Assembly: GCA_964572825.1 (NCBI GenBank) | Contig: CAZNGS010000002.1 | Coordinates: forward strand, 56,302 to 120,301 | From: CAYVBE01 sp964572825 | GTDB lineage: Bacteria > Planctomycetota > Brocadiia > SM23-32 | DNA: 64,000 bases | Direction of reading: 5' to 3' | In this document: piece by piece, positions 43,176-51,314 of the stretch | How the letters are laid out: the number at the start of each line of letters is the position of its first letter | Position numbering within the stretch: position 1 is the first letter of the stretch | Notes under the pieces: model-generated | The model's input: the letters and a program-made list of their open reading frames with translations, nothing else | Told to the model about the DNA's origin: nothing | The model's database searches: none | Position numbers and translations under genes: made by a program

Positions 43176-44501
43176 ATGAAACGCGTGGTACCGGTCGCGA
43201 CGTTCGCACTCCTGTGCGCGGGGCTCTGGGTCCTTCCGGGCCTGGTGCCCTGGCCGGACGGCCCCATCGCCGCCGCCCTGCTGTCTACCCAGGCTTTCCT
43301 GCGCCGTCACCTGCTCACCTCCATCCTGCCCGCCTTTTTGATTGCCGGCGCCATCAGTGCCCTGGTCAACCGCGCGGCGATCGTCCGATATCTGGGGCCG
43401 GACGCCCCCCGGCCCGTAGCCTACGGCGTTGCGGCCATCGGAGGCGGGGCTACCGCCCTTTGCTCCTGTATGGTCCTTCCCCTTTTCGCGGGCATCTACA
43501 TGCAGGGGGCCGGACTGGGACCCGCCATCGCCCTGCTCTACGTCGGACCTGCCATCAGCGTGATGGCCATCCTGCTGACAGCGACCGTATTGGGCCTGGA
43601 GATCGGACTGGCCAGGGCGGTTGCGGCCATCGTTCTGGGGCTACTCGTCGGAGTGCTGATGCAGAGGATATTCGCGGAACGGGTCGAGCGACCGTCGAGC
43701 GCACCGGCCCCCGCGGAGGGAGAGGCATCCGGCCCGAGGGGCTGGAAAGTAGCCGTTCTGCTGGCCCTTATAGTGGGCCTGACGGCAGCGGCCCACTGGG
43801 CCTGGACCGGTGACATACGCGCCACCCTGGTCTGCTGTCCCGGCGGCGAACATTACTACCAGGTCGAGGGCCGGATAGTCTACCGTGATGCCGAGAGGAT
43901 GAGAATCAAGGACAGCGCCGGCTTTGTCCACGACGTCCCCCGATGGCAGATTGAGTCTGTGAATCAGCGCCCCAGCCCGGGGACGGCTCCCGGAGCAATG
44001 CGCCGGTGGGGCGTCGTGGCCGCCGGTTCGGTCCTGCTGTTGTCCCTGGTTATCGTATGGCTCAAGAGCGAGGACGTGAAGAACTGGATGGGAGAGAGCT
44101 GGGCCCTCGGCCGCCGCATCATTCCCATCTTCCTGCTCGGGGTGTTCGTCACGGGGTTCCTGTTCGGCCATCCCGGACAGGACGGGCTGGTGCCCCGTGA
44201 GTGGGTCACGGCCGTCGTGGGGGGACGCGGCCCCCTGGCCAACGCCGCGGCCTCCGTCGCCGGAGCCGGTATGTATTTCGCCACCCTGACCGAGGTGCCC
44301 ATTTTGCGGGGGCTGCTCGATGCCGGGATGGGGCACGGCCCGGCCCTGGCCCTCCTGCTGGCCGGACCGGCCGTTTCCCTGCCTGCCATGCTGGCCATTC
44401 GACAGGTCATCGGCACGGCGAAGACGGCGGTCTACGTGCTGCTGGTCGTCTGCACGGCAACCCTGGCAGGCCTGATCTTCGGCCTGGTGCCCCTGGGCTG
44501 A
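43176..44501 (+). CDS. ArsP/SO_0444-type permease, 441 aa
   Basis: About ten TM helices in two halves. Each half has a G-rich signature (GGGATALCSCMVLPLFAGIY; ATLTEVPILRGLLDAGMGHG), with the double-Cys CSC typical of the permease family that includes ArsP, an exporter of organoarsenicals. A ~100-residue soluble linker between the halves (VCCPGGEHYYQVEGRIVYRD) is unusual. No arsR, thioredoxin or arsenic gene is adjacent, so the substrate is open. The start appears leaderless. Confidence 0.8.
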   Translation: MKRVVPVATFALLCAGLWVLPGLVPWPDGPIAAALLSTQAFLRRHLLTSILPAFLIAGAISALVNRAAIVRYLGPDAPRPVAYGVAAIGGGATALCSCMVLPLFAGIYMQGAGLGPAIALLYVGPAISVMAILLTATVLGLEIGLARAVAAIVLGLLVGVLMQRIFAERVERPSSAPAPAEGEASGPRGWKVAVLLALIVGLTAAAHWAWTGDIRATLVCCPGGEHYYQVEGRIVYRDAERMRIKDSAGFVHDVPRWQIESVNQRPSPGTAPGAMRRWGVVAAGSVLLLSLVIVWLKSEDVKNWMGESWALGRRIIPIFLLGVFVTGFLFGHPGQDGLVPREWVTAVVGGRGPLANAAASVAGAGMYFATLTEVPILRGLLDAGMGHGPALALLLAGPAVSLPAMLAIRQVIGTAKTAVYVLLVVCTATLAGLIFGLVPLG

Positions 44502-44671
44502 GTTACCCACCCCGAGCATTGATACCCTTCCCCACGCGGGCCATAATGTCTCAGCCAACAGCACGGAGGCCGCCGACATGTTCGAGCAAGCCACCTACGG
44601 CTACTTTGTCAAATCGCTCTGATGGCTCTCGGTGTACCGGCTGGTCTGACGATTCCCCACCATGGGCTGGC

Positions 44672-44800
44672 CGGCGGCCTGCCGCCGACGTCGAAAGCGG
44701 TGGCAAGCCACCGCAGTTTGATAATCTGCACTCGCGCAGGGCTCTGGCTTTCGGAGTGCGGCGCCTCGGCGCCGCTTTGCCGTTGCGGGGCCTGCCCCGC
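44672..44800. repeat. Cluster of four perfect inverted repeats with 2-bp centres
   Basis: CGGCGGC-CT-GCCGCCG (44672-44687), GCGGTGGC-AA-GCCACCGC (44697-44714), GCGGCGCC-TC-GGCGCCGC (44758-44775) and GCGGGGC-CT-GCCCCGC (44785-44800). All are perfect, 7-8 bp arms. The two middle ones form the ends of the element annotated at 44694-44778. Confidence 0.7.
44694..44778. mobile_element. 85-bp BIME/MITE-like element with inverted palindromic ends
   Basis: The left end AAAGCGGTGGCAAGCCACCG and the reverse complement of the right end AAAGCGGCGCCGAGGCGCCG are variants of the same palindrome, followed by CAGT and CACT respectively. They lie in inverted orientation around ~37 bp. This is the layout of bacterial interspersed mosaic elements or MITEs that are mobilised in trans. 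No transposase is encoded inside. Confidence 0.5.
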
Positions 44801-44944
44801 CTGTGCCGCTCTCTGCACGATAAGTCCTCGATGTGCCGCCTGGCGCCCGGTTGGAAACGCCGCAAAGCCGCCGAATTGTAAGGCTGAATCCGGCGAAGCA
44901 GCCACGCCTCTCGTCCCGGCCTGGACCGAAAAGGTCGAATCGCA

Positions 44945-45145
44945 GTGTCTGCATGCCAGTTGACAAAGGACCACTACGAGTGCCCTGCCTGTGGTTACCC
45001 GACCGGGGCCAGGCTGCCGGAGAGTTACCAGCCGGACCGTCCCGCCGCATTTGCATCTGCCCGAAAGGCGGGCGAGCATGACGGCGGAACTTTCGAAAAG
45101 ACAGAGGAGCCCTGTGTCTGCTCAGGAGACCATGACGAGCCGTGA
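44945..45145 (+). CDS. Possible small CPxCG zinc-ribbon protein, 66 aa
   Basis: The frame contains HYECPACGYPTGARLPESYQ and a late CVCSG, which could form a small zinc site. It overlaps the start of the next gene by 14 nt. There is no convincing ribosome site, and no homologous family is recognised, so it could be chance. Confidence 0.22.
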   Translation: MSACQLTKDHYECPACGYPTGARLPESYQPDRPAAFASARKAGEHDGGTFEKTEEPCVCSGDHDEP

Positions 45146-46277
45146 ACGCGTGATGCGGACGCTGCGGCGGGAACCGATGGACCGCATGCCCATCGACCTC
45201 GGCATGCACCCATCCACGGGCATTTCGGCTTTCGCCTATCACCGCCTGCGCAGGCACCTTGGGCTGGATGAACGGCCGATCCGGGTCCATGACTGCGTGC
45301 AGATGCTGGCGCGCGTAGATGACGGCGTGCGCCGGCGCTTCCACGTCGACTGCTGCGAACTCGAACCCGACTGGCCCGCTCTGCGCACATGGTCACCCCG
45401 GGATGCCTATTCCTTCCAGATGCCGGCCGCCTTCCAGCCGGAGCGTGACGCGGATGGCAGATGGGCGGTCCGTCAGGGCGAACGGGCCATGCGCATGCCG
45501 CCGGGGAGTTACTTCTTCGACGGCGCCTGGCTGTCCAACTGGGGCGGACTCGACGAGGACCATGCCCTTGACCTCTACGCGCGGGAAGCCGAACGGATCT
45601 ATAAAGAGACGGACTACGCCACATGCTTCGTCGGCTACTCGTTCGGCGGAGGGCTTGAGACCTTCTACACGGGCCTGGAGCAGGCCGTCCGGATGCTGAT
45701 GGACCCCGAGGCCGTCAAGGAGGAAAATGAGGCGCGACTGGAGCGCAACCTCCGCCGGGCCGGCCGCATCATTGACAGGCTCGGCCCCCACGTCCAGATG
45801 GTGGCCATCGGCGACGACATGGGCATGCAGTCCGGCCCCATGTGCCGCCCGGAAAATATGGAGGAGTGCGTGTTCCCGTACTACAAGAAGCTCTGCGAAT
45901 TCATCCACCGTAACAGCGACCTGAAGGTCTTCATGCACAACTGCGGCTCCGTCCGAGCCTACCTCCCTGCGCTGATTGATGCGGGCATCGACGTTCTGAA
46001 CCCCGTGCAGATATCTGCGGCGGACATGGACCCCGCAGAGCTCAAGGCCGAGTTCGGCGACGACATCGTCTTCTGGGGCGGCGGGTGCGACACCCAGAAC
46101 GTTCTGGGGCAGCGGGAGCCGCACCAAGTCCGGGAGCACGTGCAGGACATGGTGGAGATCTGGAAGCCGCACGGAGGGTTCGTATTCAACCAGGTCCACA
46201 ACATCGTCGGGGACGTGCCACCGGAGAATGTCGTGGCCATGCTCGATGCGGCCTACAGGCAGAGCGTCTACACCTGA
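45132..46277 (+). CDS. Uroporphyrinogen-decarboxylase-like (corrinoid methyltransferase type) protein, 381 aa
   Basis: The start TSRERVMRTLRREPMDRMPI is typical of URO-D superfamily proteins. The zinc motif of MtaA/MtbA/CmuA-type methyltransferases is present: His-x-Cys in MHNCGSVRAYLP and the distal Cys in WGGGCDTQ. This favours cobalamin-dependent methyl transfer over porphyrin decarboxylation. There is no corrinoid protein gene beside it. AGGAG lies 4 nt before ATG 45132. The gene appears to stand alone before the tRNA. Confidence 0.8.
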   Translation: MTSRERVMRTLRREPMDRMPIDLGMHPSTGISAFAYHRLRRHLGLDERPIRVHDCVQMLARVDDGVRRRFHVDCCELEPDWPALRTWSPRDAYSFQMPAAFQPERDADGRWAVRQGERAMRMPPGSYFFDGAWLSNWGGLDEDHALDLYAREAERIYKETDYATCFVGYSFGGGLETFYTGLEQAVRMLMDPEAVKEENEARLERNLRRAGRIIDRLGPHVQMVAIGDDMGMQSGPMCRPENMEECVFPYYKKLCEFIHRNSDLKVFMHNCGSVRAYLPALIDAGIDVLNPVQISAADMDPAELKAEFGDDIVFWGGGCDTQNVLGQREPHQVREHVQDMVEIWKPHGGFVFNQVHNIVGDVPPENVVAMLDAAYRQSVYT

Positions 46278-46420
46278 AACGCCCGCAGGGCCCTCGGCGG
46301 GCTATCACAGGCCATCACGGCTCGTGGAGCGGCCCCTGACATTCAGGGCAGATTCGGCCTTCGAGCGCATCATGACGCCATCCTCTCAGGAGGCCGTTGT
46401 CCTTCTCTACTTTCTACCGC

Positions 46421-46448
46421 TCTCCTGCTCTGCCCCGCAAAGCGGGGC
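46421..46448 (-). repeat. Hairpin plus AGAGCAGGAGA immediately after tRNA-Arg(UCG)
   Basis: Reading from the tRNA CCA end: GCCCCGC-TTT-GCGGGGC (46448-46432), then AGAGCAGGAGA (46431-46421). The second tRNA-Arg at 62104 is followed by a different palindrome and then the same 11-mer. The hairpin may act as processing signal or terminator, though no T-run follows. Confidence 0.55.
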
Positions 46449-46525
46449 TGGCACGCCCGGGAGGATTCGAACCCCCAACCCTCGGATCCGAAGTCCGATG
46501 CTCTGTCCAGTTGAGCTACGGGCGC
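46449..46525 (-). tRNA. tRNA-Arg (anticodon UCG)
   Basis: A 77-nt cloverleaf read on the minus strand. The acceptor GCGCCCG pairs with CGGGCGT, D-loop region AGCTCAACTGGACAGAGC, anticodon stem TCGGA/TCCGA with loop CTTCGGA (anticodon TCG), T-arm GGGGG-TTCGAAT-CCTCC, discriminator G and encoded CCA. Decodes CGA-type Arg codons. It is nearly identical outside the anticodon arm to the tRNA at 62104. Confidence 0.95.
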
Positions 46526-46553
46526 GCCGGACACAACGTCCGTTTCGCTTGCT

Positions 46554-47753
46554 TCACTTCCCCCTCACCGCCTGTGCAATTTGACGACCCAGAGCGCGGC
46601 CCCGATCCAGGTCGGCGCGAGTGGGCTTGCCTTCGAATTCTATCGCATCGGCAAGCTGCCAGTCCAGGGGCTCCAGTAGCTGTTTGACCTCGCGGCCGGC
46701 GCCACCTGCCCAGCCGTGACTGCCGAAAAAGCCCCCGGTGCGGTTCCTGGCTCCCTTTGTGACCACAAGTCGAAGGACCTGCGCCAGTGGTGGGAAAAGC
46801 TCTCCCTCGTATGTGGGAGCGCCAATGAGGACGCCGGCGGACCGCCAGATAGAAGGGAGGACGAAACTCGGATGCACGCGCCCCGCATCCACAAGCTCGA
46901 ACGGGACGCCCGCCCCCGCCACGCCCTCGCTCACCGCCTGCGCCATGCGCTCCGTGAAGCCGTACATCGAGCCATACACGATGCTCACCCGGGGCTCGCC
47001 GGGGCCGGAGGCGTAGTGCGACCATTTCGTGTACCACTCGATGATCCGGCTTGCCTCCTCCCGCCAGACCGGCCCGTGCGCGGGTGCGATCAGGTCCACA
47101 GGAACCTCTCCCAGCCTCTCGATGGCCCGCAGGACCATCTTGCTGAATTTCGCCACCACGTTGGCGAAGTACCGCAGCCCTTCTTCCTCGTAGTACGCAA
47201 TCCGGCCGGAGTCCTCGGCGAAGACCGTGCCGTCCACCGTTCCGAAAGTGCCGAACGCGTCGCCGGAGAAAAGAATCCGCCGATCCGGCTCGTAGGTCAT
47301 CATCGTCTCGGGCCAGTGCACGAACGGCGTGGAGAAGAACCTGAGAGTTGTCTGTCCCAGGCACAGGGTGTCCCCTTCGTCGACCACCGTTACGTTTTCC
47401 GTGATCCCGTAGAACGACTCCAGCATTTCGACCGCCTTCTGCGTGCAGACGATCCTGCAGGCGGGATTCAGACGCCGAAGAATGTTCAGGGAACTGGTGT
47501 GGTCCTGCTCCATGTGATGGAGGATCAGGTAAGTAATCTCCGCCGGGTCCACCACGTCGGCCACGTTTTCCAGAAACATCTGACTCTTGGAGACCCGCAC
47601 CGGATCGATGATGGCGGACTCATCGTCATCCACAAGGTAGGCGTTGTACGACACGCCGGCCGGCTGGAGCGGCCACAGTCCCTCGAACAGATCGGTGGAA
47701 TGGTCGTTGGCGCCCACCCAGTGAACGTCTGGCATAATCTGGACGGCACTCAT
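46554..47753 (-). CDS. A-type flavodiiron protein, 399 aa
   Basis: The N-terminal metallo-beta-lactamase domain carries the diiron ligands: His80-x-Glu82-x-Asp84-His85 (LHHMEQDHTSS), the later His in FVHWPETM, Asp in SGDAFGTFG and His in APAHGPVW. The C-terminal ~145 residues are a flavodoxin domain (VYGSMYGFTERMAQAV, IGAPTYEGELFPP). These enzymes reduce O2 or NO to protect anaerobes, usually fed by rubredoxin or a ferredoxin. The divergent neighbour encodes a small ferredoxin. Confidence 0.93.
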   Translation of the reverse strand: MSAVQIMPDVHWVGANDHSTDLFEGLWPLQPAGVSYNAYLVDDDESAIIDPVRVSKSQMFLENVADVVDPAEITYLILHHMEQDHTSSLNILRRLNPACRIVCTQKAVEMLESFYGITENVTVVDEGDTLCLGQTTLRFFSTPFVHWPETMMTYEPDRRILFSGDAFGTFGTVDGTVFAEDSGRIAYYEEEGLRYFANVVAKFSKMVLRAIERLGEVPVDLIAPAHGPVWREEASRIIEWYTKWSHYASGPGEPRVSIVYGSMYGFTERMAQAVSEGVAGAGVPFELVDAGRVHPSFVLPSIWRSAGVLIGAPTYEGELFPPLAQVLRLVVTKGARNRTGGFFGSHGWAGGAGREVKQLLEPLDWQLADAIEFEGKPTRADLDRGRALGRQIAQAVRGK

Positions 47754-47895
47754 CTCGTTCCTCCCCCATGGTTACGCTGCTGCGGAGCGGGCTACGGCCT
47801 GGTTTCCAGCCCCCGGCTGACCGACATGCCTTCTCGCCCGTGCTTCATGGTACCACCCGAAGACAGCGGGGGCAAGCTGAACAACCCGTTCGCCT

Positions 47896-47924
47896 TGACC
47901 GTTCCGGGACCTGCGCGTAGCATA
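47896..47924 (+). promoter_or_regulatory. Candidate promoter for the fdx-nqr operon
   Basis: TTGACC at 47896-47901 and TAGCAT at 47919-47924 are 17 bp apart; CATAAT at 47922-47927 is an alternative -10 with a 20-bp spacer. The ferredoxin ATG is at 47982. The rest of the 228-bp gap 47754-47981 has nothing recognised. Confidence 0.4.
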
Positions 47925-47981
47925 ATAACTTCAAACGGCCGGGTTGGCCCGGTCTTTCTCTCCAACCGAAAGGGGGCCGTC

Positions 47982-48173
47982 ATGAAAGTCAGAGTGGACG
48001 AAGACCTGTGCATCGGATCGAGCGCCTGCGAACAGATATGCCCCGAGGTGTTCCAGGTTGTGGACGGCATCTCGAAGGTGCAGGTGGACGAGGTGCCGCC
48101 GGAGTTGGAGGACGACGTGCGGGATGCCGTGGACTCCTGCCCGATGGATGCCATCTTTATAGAGGAGGAGTAG
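47982..48173 (+). CDS. Single-cluster ferredoxin with Ser replacing one Cys, 63 aa
   Basis: The motif CIGSSACEQICPEVF plus distal SCPMDAI gives Cys-x2-Ser-x2-Cys-x3-Cys and one remote Cys. In Pyrococcus furiosus ferredoxin the same position is Asp, and its cluster converts between 3Fe and 4Fe forms; a Ser ligand or open site would likewise give unusual properties. GGGGG lies ahead of ATG 47982. It precedes nqrB by 88 bp, in the place where nqrA is expected, and is divergent from the flavodiiron gene. Confidence 0.88.
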   Translation: MKVRVDEDLCIGSSACEQICPEVFQVVDGISKVQVDEVPPELEDDVRDAVDSCPMDAIFIEEE

Positions 48174-48261
48174 GCGCACCCGGCCGGGCCGGCTGGGGGC
48201 GGCCCTTCGCACAATGGGGCGACGTGCCGACGGAGAGGGGTAACCGGTTACGGGGATCGCT

Positions 48262-49281
48262 ATGCTCGAAGATGGGAATGGAGGGAGGCCCGGCCCCGTA
48301 AAGGCCGTCCTCGGCCTCTATCGGTGGCAATCGGTGATGCTCCGCGTAGTGCTTTCCCTGGTGCCGATCATGCTGGCTTCCGTCTATTTTTTCGGCTGGC
48401 GGTCGGTGGCTGTCGTCGGGTTGTGCGTGGTGCTGGGGTCGGTCACCGAGTGGCTTTTCTGCCGCAGCCGGGGGGAGAAGATCAGCAGCGCGGTCTTCGT
48501 GACAGCGCTGCTCCTGGCGCTGACGCTGCCGCCGACCGTTCCTTACGTGGTCGCCGCCGTCGCCATCGTGGTGGCCGTCGTTTTCGGCAAGGAGGTCTTC
48601 GGCGGATTCGGACGGAATGTGTACAACCCCGCGCTGGTCGGCCGGGCCTTCGTCTACATATGCTTCCCGGTAGCGATGACCAGCCAGTGGCTACCAGCTT
48701 TCAGTGGCTTTCCGGGGGGCTTCGCCCGCTGGACAGGGACTGCGGACGCCATCACGCGCGCCACCCCACTGGTGAGTCTAAAGGCGGGGGAGGCCGCGGT
48801 TTCCCTGCAGCGTCTGGCGGTGGGAAACGTCAGCGGTTCGCTGGGTGAGACGTCGGCCATCCTCATCGTGATGGCCGGCATCTATCTGGTCGCCACCCGC
48901 ACGGCCAACTGGCGCATCATTGTCTCATGCATTGGGGGCGGCATGGCGGTCAGCGCTCTGTTTGCGTGGCTGCTGGGAACGCCCTCGGTCCCCGACCCCC
49001 TCACCACCGTGTTGGCCGGAGGATTCCTGTTCGGCAGCGTCTTCATGGCGACGGACCCGATCTCGGCACCGGACACCAACCCGGCGCGTTACGTTTACGG
49101 GCTGGGAATCGGGGGGCTCACCGTCGTGATCCGCGGACTTTCGAACTTCGCAGGCGGCGTGATGTTCGCCATCATCCTGATGAATACTTTCGCCCCCATC
49201 ATGGACCATTACGTCCGAAAATGGCAGCGCGCCGGGCGGGAGGCCCGCAGGAGCGGATCAGCCGGGGGCAGCAACGGATGA
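48262..49281 (+). CDS. nqrB: Na+-NQR subunit B (NqrB/RnfD family), 339 aa
   Basis: About ten TM helices. GKEVFGGFGRNVYNPALVGR is the NqrB/RnfD signature. Thr168 in DAITRATPL sits at the covalent FMN position (S/T-G-A-T in most homologues, here T-R-A-T). The C-terminus (FMATDPISAPDTNPARYVYG) is closer to NqrB, but the length (339) is nearer RnfD than Vibrio NqrB (~415). The stop overlaps the nqrC ATG (ATGA). Confidence 0.85.
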   Translation: MLEDGNGGRPGPVKAVLGLYRWQSVMLRVVLSLVPIMLASVYFFGWRSVAVVGLCVVLGSVTEWLFCRSRGEKISSAVFVTALLLALTLPPTVPYVVAAVAIVVAVVFGKEVFGGFGRNVYNPALVGRAFVYICFPVAMTSQWLPAFSGFPGGFARWTGTADAITRATPLVSLKAGEAAVSLQRLAVGNVSGSLGETSAILIVMAGIYLVATRTANWRIIVSCIGGGMAVSALFAWLLGTPSVPDPLTTVLAGGFLFGSVFMATDPISAPDTNPARYVYGLGIGGLTVVIRGLSNFAGGVMFAIILMNTFAPIMDHYVRKWQRAGREARRSGSAGGSNG

Positions 49282-49931
49282 GAGAGAAACTCTACACCCT
49301 CGCGTTCATGACCGCGGTGGCAGCGGTGTTCACCACCGCCGTGTCGGCCGTGCACATGGTGACCCGCTACCGCGTGGAACTGAACCGGGAACTTGCCGAG
49401 AAACGCGTGGTTCTGGAAGTGCTCGGCATACGGATTCCCGAGTCCGCGACCGTTGAGGAGGTGGCCCGGCTCTATGACGAGCACGTCAGCCAGACCAAAG
49501 GAAGGGTTCAAACGGAGACTGGAACGGTGCCGCTGCTGAAGGGGCTCAGCTCGGACGGAAAAACGCTGGGCTACGCCTTCGAGGTGGCCGGCCGCGGCTT
49601 CTGGGACACGGTCCGGGGCTACGTGGCCGTGGAGCCTGACCTGAAGACCATACGGGGCCTGGCGTTCTTCGAACAGAGCGAGACTCCGGGCCTGGGGGCG
49701 GAGATCACCAGCGAGCGGTTTCAGAAACAGTTCGAGGAGCTTACGATTCCGCAGGAGCCCGGCCCGGGGGGACATCTCATCCGGCTGGTGAGGCCGGAAG
49801 CAGAGGCCGGCCCCCACGAGGTGCACGGCATCACGGGTGCAACCGGGACGAGCCTGGCGGTGGAAAGGCTGCTCAACAATACCCTGCTGGCCTTCCGGCA
49901 GGCGGTGCGGGATCGCCAGAAACTGGAGTGA
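49278..49931 (+). CDS. nqrC: Na+-NQR subunit C (NqrC/RnfG family), 217 aa
   Basis: One N-terminal TM (LAFMTAVAAVFTTAVSAV) anchors a periplasmic FMN domain. Thr189 in HGITGATGTS is the covalent FMN site (consensus SGAT). FFEQSETPGLGAEI is a conserved NqrC motif. The start overlaps the nqrB stop by 4 nt. It relays electrons between the membrane flavins and iron site. Confidence 0.87.
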   Translation: MREKLYTLAFMTAVAAVFTTAVSAVHMVTRYRVELNRELAEKRVVLEVLGIRIPESATVEEVARLYDEHVSQTKGRVQTETGTVPLLKGLSSDGKTLGYAFEVAGRGFWDTVRGYVAVEPDLKTIRGLAFFEQSETPGLGAEITSERFQKQFEELTIPQEPGPGGHLIRLVRPEAEAGPHEVHGITGATGTSLAVERLLNNTLLAFRQAVRDRQKLE

Positions 49932-49958
49932 GGCTCCGAATAGGGGGAGATTCGTTAC

Positions 49959-50600
49959 ATGCCGGACCTGCTGAGAAAGCTCACGTTGTCGCGGTCCTAC
50001 CAGGTCTTCCGGTCCGGGGTTTGGGACAACAACCCCATCTTCCGCCAGATACTGGGCATATGCTCGACTCTGGCGGTGACCAACCTGCTGATTAACACGG
50101 GTGTCATGTGCATGGGGCTGATTTTCGTCCTGACATGTTCGAACGTGACGGTCTCTCTGCTGCGGCGGTACACCCCCCGACGGGTCCGGATGATGGTCCA
50201 GGTTCTGGTCATCGCGTCCTATGTGATCGTGTTCAAGATACTCATTGACGCGTACATCCCGGAGATATCGAAGGCGCTGGGCGCCTACGTGGGCTTGATC
50301 ATCACGAACTGCATCATCATGGGCCGGGCGGAGGCGTTCGCCTCGTCGAACCCGGTCTGGCCCTCTCTGGTGGACGGGGTCGCCACCGGCATCGGGTATT
50401 CGATCATTCTGCTGGTGATTGCCTTCTTCCGGGAGTTGATGGGCATGGGGACGCTGTTCGGCGCGCCGGTAATGGGCGCGTGGTGGCGGCCCTGGACGAT
50501 CATGGTGATGCCGCCCGGAGCCTTCTTCGCGCTGGCGCTGGTCATTTGGGTTGCCCGCCGCTACGGCGGAGTCCCGCCGGAGGAGCAAAGCAGTGCCTGA
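49959..50600 (+). CDS. nqrD: Na+-NQR subunit D (NqrD/RnfE family), 213 aa
   Basis: Six TM helices. NNPIFRQILGICSTLAVTN and IITNCIIMGRAEAFASSNPV carry the conserved Cys residues that, with NqrE, hold the intramembrane iron site. FFRELMGMGTLFGAPVM resembles NqrD more than RnfE. GGGGGAG lies ~9 nt upstream of the ATG. Confidence 0.87.
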   Translation: MPDLLRKLTLSRSYQVFRSGVWDNNPIFRQILGICSTLAVTNLLINTGVMCMGLIFVLTCSNVTVSLLRRYTPRRVRMMVQVLVIASYVIVFKILIDAYIPEISKALGAYVGLIITNCIIMGRAEAFASSNPVWPSLVDGVATGIGYSIILLVIAFFRELMGMGTLFGAPVMGAWWRPWTIMVMPPGAFFALALVIWVARRYGGVPPEEQSSA

Positions 50601-50618
50601 CAGAAAGGAAACCACAAA

Positions 50619-51314
50619 GTGAACGCCCAGACACTGGGGATTTTCTTTGCCGCCGTTTTTACCGAGAACATCCTGCTGGCGCGGTTCCTGGGGATGTGTT
50701 CGTTCCTGGCTGTCAGCCGACAGGTGCGCACTGCCGCAGGGCTGGGGGGTGCGGTGATTTTCGTGCTTTTCTGCACCAGCGGCATCAACTGGGCCGTCTA
50801 CCGCGTGCTGCAGGCGCTCAACCTGGAGTACCTCCGATTCATAGCGTTCATCATCGTCATCGCAGCCTTTGTTCAGCTTGTGGAGATGATCATCGAAAGG
50901 GCCTCTCCCGTGCTTTACCACGCCCTGGGCATTTTCCTGCCACTGATCACCGTGAACTGCGCCATCCTGGGGGTCTCCCTGTTTATGGTGATCCGCGAAT
51001 ACACCCTCATCAACGCGCTGTCCTACGGCGCGGGCAGCGGCATAGGGTGGGCCCTGGCCATTATCGCCATGGCCGCCATCCGGGAGAAACTCAATAAGCT
51101 CGGCCGCATCCCCCGAGGCCTGGAGGGGCCGGGCATCACTCTGATCATCGCCGGGATCATGGCGCTGGGTTTCGTCGGTCTCTCCGGGGTGCTCACGGCG
51201 CAGGTGACACCGGCGCGACCGGCTGTGACCCTGCAGGCCGGTCAGTCGCCGGAGGAGGCCGCACCGTCCCGCCAGGAGTCCACCTCCCCAGACGCGGAGC
51301 CCCGGGCCAAATGA
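50619..51314 (+). CDS. nqrE: Na+-NQR subunit E (NqrE/RnfA family), 231 aa
   Basis: Six TM helices. FFAAVFTENILLARFLGMCS and LPLITVNCAILGVSLF hold the conserved Cys pair. Some features (LLARFLG; YLRFIAFIIVIAAFVQ) lean toward RnfA, others (FLAVSRQVRTAAGLG) toward NqrE. The GTG start has AAAGGAA upstream. A Pro/Ala-rich C-terminal tail of ~35 residues is extra to the family. Confidence 0.86.
   Translation: MNAQTLGIFFAAVFTENILLARFLGMCSFLAVSRQVRTAAGLGGAVIFVLFCTSGINWAVYRVLQALNLEYLRFIAFIIVIAAFVQLVEMIIERASPVLYHALGIFLPLITVNCAILGVSLFMVIREYTLINALSYGAGSGIGWALAIIAMAAIREKLNKLGRIPRGLEGPGITLIIAGIMALGFVGLSGVLTAQVTPARPAVTLQAGQSPEEAAPSRQESTSPDAEPRAK

Larger units (their letters stand above)
44502..45131. other. 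630-bp gap: decayed coding sequence and palindromic repeats
   Basis: GGAGG at 44565-44569 precedes a 14-codon ORF (44578-44622, MFEQATYGYFVKSL) by an ideal 8 bp. It stops at TGATGG, and the following sequence is made of palindromes rather than protein-like codons. It looks like the 5' end of a gene interrupted by repeats. The right part holds the weak ORF at 44945-45145. No rRNA, tRNA or riboswitch was recognised. Confidence 0.4.

Noticed and set aside
44622..44963. A 113-codon frame following TGATG coupling at 44622.
   Set aside because: It is composed mostly of translated palindromes (Cys/Ala/Pro-rich) and shows no protein family character.
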